In this document: piece by piece, positions 6,395-11,325 of the stretch
Layout of the letters: each line of letters opens with the position of its first letter
Numbering within the stretch: position 1 is the first letter of the stretch
From: Nitrospirota bacterium
GTDB lineage: Bacteria; Nitrospirota; Thermodesulfovibrionia; Thermodesulfovibrionales; JdFR-85
Direction: 5' to 3'
Length of the DNA: 11,325 nucleotides
NCBI GenBank assembly: GCA_013152195.1
Contig: JAADGU010000096.1
Location: 1 to 11,325 of the forward strand
Program-made: the position numbers and the translations under genes
Notes under the pieces: generated by a model
Seen by the model: only the letters and a program-made list of their open reading frames with translations
The model's database searches: none
Told to the model about the DNA's origin: nothing

Positions 6395-6475
6395 GTCATT
6401 CCCGCAGTCTGTTGAGCGGGAATCCAGTCTTTTCAGTGAGTTCTGGATATGCCCCGAACGCTTTCGGGACATGAC
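6395..6475. repeat. Cloverleaf palindrome of the CGTCATTCCCGC type (REP-like)
   Basis: Closing arms GTCAT (6395-6399) and ATGAC (6471-6475) frame three hairpin arms. These are ATTCCCGC 6398-6405 with GCGGGAAT 6416-6423 (sharing AT with the closing stem), ATCCAG 6422-6427 with CTGGAT 6443-6448, and CCCGAA 6453-6458 with TTCGGG 6463-6468 (4-nt loop). The CGTCATTCCCGC...GCGGGAATCCAG pattern resembles palindromic repeats I know from intergenic DNA of many bacteria and recalls Neisseria dRS3 (ATTCCC-N8-GGGAAT), here with a longer spacer. It is probably a dispersed REP/MITE-like copy inserted between gspF and gspG. Confidence 0.65.
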
Positions 6476-6492
6476 TAAAACAGAAAACAGCA

Positions 6493-6519
6493 GTTTATAA
6501 ACAGACCCTGAATAACAGG
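6493..6519 (+). repeat. Inverted partial copy of the post-gspF hairpin arm, plus a small hairpin
   Basis: 6493-6509 (GTTTATAAACAGACCCT) is the reverse complement of 6364-6380 at 15 of 17 positions, so the two ends of the gspF-gspG gap form imperfect inverted repeats flanking the cloverleaf. Within it ACAGACCCTGAA (6501-6512) matches ACAGACTCTGAA in the gspC-gspD element (1467-1478) at 11 of 12 positions. CCTG (6507-6510) and CAGG (6516-6519) can form a small hairpin just upstream of the gspG ribosome binding site. Confidence 0.55.
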
Positions 6520-6530
6520 ACTTAAATAAA

Positions 6531-6537
6531 AGGAGGT
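6531..6537 (+). promoter_or_regulatory. Strong gspG Shine-Dalgarno
   Basis: AAAGGAGGT (extended core AGGAGGT at 6531-6537) is a near-complete anti-SD complement, 4 nt before the ATG at 6542. It is the strongest ribosome binding site in the operon, which fits the need for many copies of the major pseudopilin. Confidence 0.85.
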
Positions 6538-6541
6538 AGAG

Positions 6542-6985
6542 ATGAGATACACAAAAAGAGAATCCGGATTTACCCTGATAGAGCTCATGGTCGTTCTGGT
6601 AATCCTTGGCATCCTGGCCACATTCCTGATGCCGAAGATACTTAACAGGCCTGATGAGGCAAGGATAATAAAGGCAAAGAACGACATCAGGGCCATTGAA
6701 TCCGCCCTGCAGCTCTACAAGATTGACAATGGAAGTTATCCAACCACAGAGCAGGGGCTTATGGCGCTTGTGAAGAAGCCCGACATTGAGCCCATCCCCA
6801 GGCACTACCGTGACGGCGGCTATCTGGATTATGAGTCAACCCCGGTTGATCCATGGGGTAACAAGTACATATACAGGAGTCCCGGAGAAGGGGACAGGGA
6901 GTACGAGATAATCAGTTTCGGGGCAGACGGCAAGGAAGGCGGCGAGGGTGTGGATGCTGATATCAGGAGCTGGGAGATAAAGTGA
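6542..6985 (+). CDS. gspG: Major pseudopilin GspG
   Basis: GspG is the main subunit of the periplasmic pseudopilus. The 147-residue prepilin has a short basic leader ending ESG. Cleavage between Gly9 and Phe10 would give FTLIELMVVLVILG, with Glu at +5, which the prepilin peptidase methylates at the new N-terminus. The hydrophobic helix spans about 10-30. Diagnostic GspG features follow: GSYPTTEQGL at 64-73, DPWG at 103-106, YRSPG at 111-115, and the calcium-binding-loop type sequence GADGKEGGEGVDADI at 127-141. Length is typical. It is preceded by 204 bp of repeats and a very strong ribosome binding site, so it likely opens its own translational block. The stop overlaps the gspH GTG. Confidence 0.97.
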   Translation: MRYTKRESGFTLIELMVVLVILGILATFLMPKILNRPDEARIIKAKNDIRAIESALQLYKIDNGSYPTTEQGLMALVKKPDIEPIPRHYRDGGYLDYESTPVDPWGNKYIYRSPGEGDREYEIISFGADGKEGGEGVDADIRSWEIK

Positions 6986-7404
6986 AAAGCCGCAACGGGT
7001 TTACCTTTGTGGAGATCCTCGTTGTAATGCTTATCGTCTCAATAGGACTCTTTGTGCTTGTACCCAGACTTGCCCCGAGGATTCTTGAGCCAACGTCTCC
7101 TCTGGAAAAAAAGGTCAATTCCGTAATTACAAAGGCCATGGAGAAGGCCGGAGAATCCGGGAGGGCCTCAGAGATTACCTTTATCATGGGCAGCGGGAGT
7201 TTCCGCCTGGAAGACGAGGAGTTCAGGCTCCCTGAGGGCCTGACGGTAATGGAAGCCCTGGTCAATGACAAGAGGGCGGATGCACTTGAGGTTACAGTAA
7301 AGGCCTACCCTGCAGGGATAATCGATTATTTTGAGCTGACGCTCTCTGACAACAGCAAGCTTGTCAGCCTGCCGCTGCTTGCTGAGGTTGAGTCAAGGGG
7401 ATGA
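6982..7404 (+). CDS. gspH: Minor pseudopilin GspH
   Basis: The 140-residue product is read from GTG at 6982, overlapping the gspG stop as GTGA. It has a five-residue basic leader and the class III signal RNG/FTFVEILVVM, with Gly6 at -1, Phe7 at +1 and Glu11 at +5, then a hydrophobic helix to about residue 28. The C-terminal part is beta-rich and poorly conserved (ITFIMGSGSFRLEDEEFRLPEG), as expected of the GspH soluble domain, which sits in the pseudopilus between the G shaft and the I-J-K tip. The assignment rests on the prepilin signal, length and position between gspG and gspI rather than on a strong C-terminal match. There is 4-nt coupling at both ends. Confidence 0.85.
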   Translation: MKSRNGFTFVEILVVMLIVSIGLFVLVPRLAPRILEPTSPLEKKVNSVITKAMEKAGESGRASEITFIMGSGSFRLEDEEFRLPEGLTVMEALVNDKRADALEVTVKAYPAGIIDYFELTLSDNSKLVSLPLLAEVESRG

Positions 7405-7736
7405 GAAACCGGGGGTTTACTCTGCTTGAGGTCCTGATCGCCATGGTTGTGCTGGCGATCTCCCTGTCCGGTATATTCACGCTTCTGAAATCAAATATCG
7501 ACACCACCGGCTACACCCTGAGAAAGATCGAACTGCTTGAGGCAGGGGGGGATATCTTCTACACCCTGTACACTGAACCGGACATAGAACCAACTCCGGG
7601 GCTTGTCAAGCTGAAGGGCTACGAGGGAGTGACGTACAAGGTTACTGAGAGCTCCCTGGGGATTTCATACATAAAGGAGTACACCCTTACACTGAAAAAG
7701 GATGAGGCGGAGATTGTTTATAATTTCTACAGATAG
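7401..7736 (+). CDS. gspI: Minor pseudopilin GspI
   Basis: The 111-residue product starts at the ATG overlapping the gspH stop (ATGA). It has a very short leader, MRNRG, followed by FTLLEVLIAMVVLAISLSGI: Gly5 at -1, Glu10 at +5, and the GspI-typical 'GFTLLEVLIAm.ilais'. The soluble part is small (residues 36-111, with an LRKIELLEAG helix and C-terminal strands), toward the short end for the family. GspI nucleates the tip complex with GspJ and GspK. The 3' end overlaps gspJ by 35 nt in a different frame. Confidence 0.88.
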   Translation: MRNRGFTLLEVLIAMVVLAISLSGIFTLLKSNIDTTGYTLRKIELLEAGGDIFYTLYTEPDIEPTPGLVKLKGYEGVTYKVTESSLGISYIKEYTLTLKKDEAEIVYNFYR

Positions 7737-8244
7737 GGGGATGACCCTGCTTGAGGTGCTTGTTGCACTTGCATTAAGCGCGCTCGTTCTCGCCGGGCTC
7801 TACTCTTCCATGAACACGGTATTTAGCACGGACAGGGCACTTGACGACAGGCTCAGGGGGGTGATGAGTTACGTCAGGCTGAGCAACCTCTTTCAGGCGG
7901 ACATGAGGACCATGATAGGGCTGCCTTCCATGCAAAACACCATCTTCGGTACGGAAATAAGCTTTAAATCAACCCATTCCCTTTATTCCGACTCCTCTTT
8001 TCCGGTAATGGTAACGTATTTTGTGGACAAGGTGGACGGAGAAAAGTATCTGTACAGGGAAGAGTCTGAAGAGAAAAGGGGTATAAGCCTCAGGATAAGG
8101 CTCCTTGAGAAAGTGGGGGAGCTGAAGTTTCTCTCCCCTTCTGAAGAGGGCTGGAAGGAGCAGTTTGTGGGCAAGAATGTGGTCAGGATGGAATACGTCT
8201 ACGGCGGCAAAACGTGGATTATCACCGGGGGGAGACTCCTCTGA
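7702..8244 (+). CDS. gspJ: Minor pseudopilin GspJ
   Basis: The 180-residue product has a 13-residue leader (MRRRLFIISTDRG), then the class III signal with Gly13 at -1, Met14 at +1 and Glu18 at +5: MTLLEVLVALALSALVLAGL. The rest follows the GspJ pattern: a helix with DRALDDRL...SNLFQADM, then strands with FPVMVTYFVD, LYREESEE and GEKVxxLKFLSPSEEGWKEQF-like sequence. The ATG at 7702 lies inside gspI and has only a weak AAAAAGG upstream, so translation is probably coupled. The ATG at 7741 would remove the leader and is excluded by the need for a processing site. GspJ joins GspI and GspK in the tip complex. Confidence 0.86.
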   Translation: MRRRLFIISTDRGMTLLEVLVALALSALVLAGLYSSMNTVFSTDRALDDRLRGVMSYVRLSNLFQADMRTMIGLPSMQNTIFGTEISFKSTHSLYSDSSFPVMVTYFVDKVDGEKYLYREESEEKRGISLRIRLLEKVGELKFLSPSEEGWKEQFVGKNVVRMEYVYGGKTWIITGGRLL

Positions 8245-9110
8245 AGACAAACCCTGAATTCAAGACAAAAGGCTCTGTCCTGATAGCGGTTCTCATCGTT
8301 GTAGCCGCCTCCCTCTCCCTTTTACTGCTTAAAAACGAAAAGGTTGTAGCCCAGTATGACGAGGTGGCCTCAGCGCACAAGATTCAGCAGGGCTATATCT
8401 ACTGCAACTCTGTAATAAAGGGAATTACCAGGCTTCTGGAGGATGACAAAAATACCTATGATTCATCTGAAGAGCTTTGGGCCGCCCTGCCCACCATTCC
8501 CACTACCGAGGGGTATATCAGTACTGTAGTGGTTCCGCTGAACAGCAGGGTCTCCATTATAGAGGTCTCTTCCAGAAATGAGAAACTGAGAAGGAGGACA
8601 GAGGATGCCGTGGAAAGACTGCTCTCCGATGCATCAGAGGAGCTTGACCTGGAATCCCTGCGCAACCTGAGGCCATACAGCATTGGGGAACTGAGGCTCC
8701 TTCCCGGCTTCTCCGGTCTTCCAAGAGACCTGCTCGGCCATTTCACGGTAGAGGACACAGGGGGCAGGATAAATATTAACTTTGCCGGGGAATCCGTCCT
8801 GGCCGCCTTTCTGCCCGAGGTCGAGCCCCTCACAGAGGCAATTATAAAGTACAGGGAATCAGAGCCTTTTAAAGATATATCCCAGATAAGAAAGGTTCCG
8901 GGCATGTCGGATGACGTGTATCTCGCCATCCAGCCCTATATAACTGTCAGCAGCTCCCTCTTCTATATCTTTACAGAGGCAGAAGTGGGGGGCACAAGGA
9001 CCAGGGCCAGCGCGATTGTTAAAAAAGTGTCCGGAAAGATTAAAATACTTAAATACTTTGAGGAAACAGAGGAGTTCTATGTCGGTGGACAAGATAATAT
9101 TCCTTCATAA
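8214..9110 (+). CDS. gspK: Minor pseudopilin GspK (start uncertain: GTG 8214 or CTG 8241)
   Basis: GspK is the large pseudopilin that caps the pseudopilus. The hydrophobic segment SVLIAVLIVVAASLSLLLL follows Lys-Gly, with cleavage after the Gly. It has Ala rather than Glu at +5, as GspK characteristically lacks that Glu. Family landmarks are DTGGRININFAGESVL at about 181-196, EAIIKYRESEPFKDISQI, and the helix-hairpin-helix KVPGMSDDVY near 227-236. The length of 298 residues from GTG is normal. The GTG start gives a 20-residue leader with no clear Shine-Dalgarno. A CTG at 8241 overlaps the gspJ stop (CTGA), sits 6 nt after GGGGGGAG and would give a compact 11-residue basic leader, so it is a serious alternative. 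The 3' end overlaps gspL by 32 nt. Confidence 0.9.
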   Translation: MDYHRGETPLKTNPEFKTKGSVLIAVLIVVAASLSLLLLKNEKVVAQYDEVASAHKIQQGYIYCNSVIKGITRLLEDDKNTYDSSEELWAALPTIPTTEGYISTVVVPLNSRVSIIEVSSRNEKLRRRTEDAVERLLSDASEELDLESLRNLRPYSIGELRLLPGFSGLPRDLLGHFTVEDTGGRININFAGESVLAAFLPEVEPLTEAIIKYRESEPFKDISQIRKVPGMSDDVYLAIQPYITVSSSLFYIFTEAEVGGTRTRASAIVKKVSGKIKILKYFEETEEFYVGGQDNIPS

Positions 9111-10161
9111 AGACCACCTGGTGGTCTGCTCCCGCGAGGGTGCCGCCTATAGCGAGAAGACCTTCCCGCTTACCGGGGAGCTGCCCTCCCATAAAGGCTA
9201 TGTGCTCGTATTACCGGACGAGATGGTCAACCTGGTATCCACGGATATCAGACCGGTCAAGAGCGGGAATCTCAAGGAGATGGTAAGGCTTTATCTCTCG
9301 GGTATCTTTCCTGAGGGGGAGATTCAGGAGAGGTTCGGCTTTGTAAATACCTCGCCTGTCACGGCATTCGTGTATCTTGAGGACCTGAGCAGACTCATTG
9401 AAAAGTATCCGGCGCTCTTTAATTCCGCAGGCATTATTACCACTCCATCCCTGATTGCCCTCCTGTCTGAAGAGGGGAACTTTGTGCTCAGGACAGATAA
9501 TACCACCCTGCTGAAGAATGACAACGGATTTCTCCATATTACCGGCGATACAGAGGGGTATCCCCCTGCCGATGATTTAAAGGAAATCAAGATTGCCGGG
9601 CAGGAGAGGAAGCAGGTGCTCGATTGGCTTGACCGGATTATTGCAGAAGGCAGGACCAGGGAGCTTAACCTGAGGCTGACCGGGCAACAGGAGGGGTGGT
9701 CACTTGCCGCCATGAAAAAAGACCTGATATTCTGGGGTGCCGTCTACCTCGTATTTGTCATCGCCCTCTTTGTGAAGACCATTCCCCTGAAGGAGGATCT
9801 GAAGGTTTACGAAAAGGCAATTAACGGCGTATACTCATCCATGAAGATAGCGGACAATCCTGATCCCTACGGCATGCTTCTTTACAGGATAAGTCAGATT
9901 AAGAAAAAGGGGGCCGGCAGTATAGAGCCGCTCAAGATACTCTCTGCCATGAGCACTGCTTTTAACGAGGATGCATCTGTAGATGACCTTAACGTCAATC
10001 AGGAGTTGATAAGAATAAAGGGAACCATAAAGAATCTGCAGTCACTTGAGAAGGCATCTGAAAACCTTTCCAGGATACTGAAGGTCAAGTTTGTTATAGA
10101 ATCCGCAAAGGTTCAGCAGGAGGGGGTAAATTTTATAATCACTGCGAGGTTTAAGGAATGA
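9079..10161 (+). CDS. gspL: Type II secretion platform protein GspL
   Basis: The 360-residue product starts from ATG 9079, chosen because GAGGAG (9069-9074) lies 4 nt upstream and because the frame's 63-nt upstream extension merely reads through gspK. Residues 1-210 form a cytoplasmic region of alternating strands and helices (DKIIFLHKDHLVV, YVLVLPDEMV, TTPSLIALLSEEGN), consistent with the actin-like fold by which GspL recruits GspE. One membrane helix lies at about 215-233 (DLIFWGAVYLVFVIALFV), followed by a periplasmic part with a ferredoxin-like ending (VDDLNVNQELIRIKGTI, FIITARF). Primary sequence is poorly conserved in this family, so the call rests on topology, length and position between gspK and gspM. 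The stop overlaps gspM as ATGA. Confidence 0.85.
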   Translation: MSVDKIIFLHKDHLVVCSREGAAYSEKTFPLTGELPSHKGYVLVLPDEMVNLVSTDIRPVKSGNLKEMVRLYLSGIFPEGEIQERFGFVNTSPVTAFVYLEDLSRLIEKYPALFNSAGIITTPSLIALLSEEGNFVLRTDNTTLLKNDNGFLHITGDTEGYPPADDLKEIKIAGQERKQVLDWLDRIIAEGRTRELNLRLTGQQEGWSLAAMKKDLIFWGAVYLVFVIALFVKTIPLKEDLKVYEKAINGVYSSMKIADNPDPYGMLLYRISQIKKKGAGSIEPLKILSAMSTAFNEDASVDDLNVNQELIRIKGTIKNLQSLEKASENLSRILKVKFVIESAKVQQEGVNFIITARFKE

Positions 10162-10607
10162 AGGAAAGAGCCGGCATATTAGTGCTGATCATAATAATCT
10201 TTGCTGCCACCTATATGTTCTTCTCTGCCAGGGAAGGGAAATTACTGAAAGAAAAGGATACCCTGCAGAAACAGTATCAAAAGATATACTCGATGGCTGA
10301 AGAGTATAAACTCCTTTCAAGCAAAGATAAAGGAGCAAAGCGACTTCAGGAGGGCCTGCTCTCATTTGTCCAGAGTTCGGGGAGCAGGCTGAATCTCTCG
10401 GACAGGATCGCCACGGTAAAACCAATCCCCGGCAGTGTTGAAGGAGTAAGCGTGCTTTATCAGGGGTTGAACCTTACGGAAATAGTAGAGGTGCTTAAGG
10501 TTGCCGGTGAATTCTCGAACATACAGGTCAGGGCCTTCTCAATATCAAAGCGGTTTGACGACCCGGGGTATGCTGACCTGAACATGCAGATAGAGAAGAT
10601 AAAATGA
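10158..10607 (+). CDS. gspM: Type II secretion platform protein GspM
   Basis: The 149-residue bitopic inner-membrane product has a very short cytoplasmic N-terminus (MKERAG), one membrane helix at about 7-22 (ILVLIIIIFAATYMFF), a charged coiled-coil-like helix at about 24-60 (GKLLKEKDTLQKQYQKIY), and a small periplasmic domain with the ferredoxin-like alternation (VSVLYQGLNLTEIVEVLK, IQVRAFSISKRFD, ADLNMQIEKIK). GspM partners with GspL and stabilises it. Sequence conservation in the family is low. Topology, size and the position after gspL support the call. It is coupled to its neighbours by ATGA overlaps at both ends (10158-10161 and 10604-10607). Confidence 0.83.
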   Translation: MKERAGILVLIIIIFAATYMFFSAREGKLLKEKDTLQKQYQKIYSMAEEYKLLSSKDKGAKRLQEGLLSFVQSSGSRLNLSDRIATVKPIPGSVEGVSVLYQGLNLTEIVEVLKVAGEFSNIQVRAFSISKRFDDPGYADLNMQIEKIK

Positions 10608-11325
10608 AGAGGGTACTGCTCTTTTTAGCCTCCTTTCTGATAGGAATCTATCTCTTCCTGCCCTATGATGTCCTGTATTCCAGGGCCCTTGAAACCCTGA
10701 CCAGGGGGAGCAGCGTACCCCTTGAGTATGAGCTCTCTGATGCATCCGCCTTAAAGGTAGTCTTCTCAAACGTATCGATAGGGAGGGGAAAGGAGACGCT
10801 TACGCTTGATGACGTTGTTTTAAGGGTGACACCCCTGGGATACATCTTTAAAGGGTCACTTGGATACATTACAACCGCGGGGGCCAGGGTTCAGGTCCTG
10901 AAGAAGGACGGCCTCCTTGACCTGGTCTTTGATATCAAAAACTTTCATAACAAGATACTTGGCGACGGCACTCTCACACTCAAGGGACATATCCTTGTCG
11001 GACAGGACCAGGTAAAGGATGGAAAGATTGAGCTACTCGTAAAGAACTTCAAAGTCCCTGCCCCGGGAAGCGACATCCTCCTGAAAGAGGTAAGCGGCAG
11101 CGGTGATATAGACAACGGAAAACTGTTAATAAAGGATCTGACAATAAAGGGACCTATGGACCTCAGTGCAACGGGCACTGTGCTGCTCAATTACAGGACT
11201 CCCGAGATGTCGATACTGGATATCTCGGTAAAATACAAGATGGGTGCGCTTCAGGGGTCGCAAAAACTGAAGGGCACTGTAAAGAGTGCCCTCGCCTCAA
11301 TGAATACTCTCAGTGCCCTGCCTGC
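10604..11325 (+). CDS. gspN: Type II secretion system protein GspN, 5' part (cut by window edge)
   Basis: From the ATG overlapping the gspM stop (ATGA), 240 codons stay open to the window edge. An N-terminal membrane anchor (VLLFLASFLIGIYLFLPYDVLY) is followed by a repetitive beta-strand pattern: VVFSNVSIGRGKETLTLDDV, LRVTPLGYIFKGSLGY, DGTLTLKGHILV, GKIELLVKNFKVP, LKEVSGSGDIDNGKLLIKDL, DLSATGTVLLN. This anchor plus AsmA-like elongated beta-sheet architecture, and the place at the end of a gsp operon, match the GspN type found in deltaproteobacteria and relatives. Its exact role is not settled, and many type II systems lack it. The C-terminus is not visible, so completeness and what follows cannot be judged. 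Confidence 0.78.
   Translation, partial: MKRVLLFLASFLIGIYLFLPYDVLYSRALETLTRGSSVPLEYELSDASALKVVFSNVSIGRGKETLTLDDVVLRVTPLGYIFKGSLGYITTAGARVQVLKKDGLLDLVFDIKNFHNKILGDGTLTLKGHILVGQDQVKDGKIELLVKNFKVPAPGSDILLKEVSGSGDIDNGKLLIKDLTIKGPMDLSATGTVLLNYRTPEMSILDISVKYKMGALQGSQKLKGTVKSALASMNTLSALP

Noticed and set aside
6395..6475. tRNA reading of the cloverleaf
   Set aside because: The closing stem is only 5 bp, the arm sizes are wrong, and no T-loop (GTTCRA) or acceptor end is seen.
5873..6805. 310-codon open frame on the minus strand across gspF and gspG
   Set aside because: It lies antisense to two clearly recognised genes and crosses the repeat-filled gap. Its product is rich in His, Cys and Leu with no recognisable domain. 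It is a shadow of the sense codon bias.
9016..9078. Upstream extension of gspL to 9016
   Set aside because: The extra 21 residues are gspK sequence read in another frame. ATG 9079 has a clear GAGGAG and gives a normal GspL N-terminus.

Overview
This window carries a type II secretion system (general secretory pathway) operon. Twelve consecutive plus-strand genes run in the order gspC-D-E-F-G-H-I-J-K-L-M-N, and the window edge cuts gspN. To the left, on the opposite strand, is the 5' end of a cobU-like cobalamin gene. The order, with gspC first (PDZ-bearing) and gspN last, the mid-range GC and the AGG/ATA-rich codon use suggest a Nitrospirota (Thermodesulfovibrionia-like) or deltaproteobacterial-type organism. 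This taxonomic guess is inference and not firm.

Layout. Positions 1-212 (minus) hold the N-terminal part of CobU. Positions 213-515 are a divergent intergenic region with a consensus-like promoter for cobU (TTGACA-N17-GATACT) and an extended -10 element (TGnTATAAT) facing gspC. gspC is at 516-1424. A 253-bp gap follows, filled by a strongly structured element: an imperfect 19-bp outer stem enclosing two hairpins. Then come gspD (secretin), gspE (ATPase) and gspF (inner-membrane platform). A second gap of 204 bp contains a hairpin, a cloverleaf-like palindrome of the CGTCATTCCCGC type, and an inverted partial copy of the first hairpin's arm. From gspG onward (major pseudopilin, with a very strong Shine-Dalgarno) the genes H, I, J, K, L, M and N are packed with 4-35 nt overlaps, so they are translationally coupled.

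How the genes work together. The GspD multimer is the outer-membrane channel, and GspC links it to the inner-membrane platform (GspF, L, M). GspE hydrolyses ATP in the cytoplasm, driving assembly of a pseudopilus of GspG with the minor pseudopilins H, I, J and K. GspN is a membrane-anchored accessory protein. The prepilin peptidase (GspO/PilD) needed for processing is not in the window.

Two things stand out. (1) gspE is split by a single-base +1 frameshift at about 3870-3877: the N-terminal domain is in one frame, ending in TGA at 3876-3878, and the intact ATPase core is in another. (2) The two structured gap elements share an ACAGACTCT / AGAGTCTGT core and divide the operon into three translational blocks (C | D-E-F | G-to-N). 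They look like related repeats or structured leader RNAs. No CRISPR array, tRNA, rRNA or transposase gene was seen.
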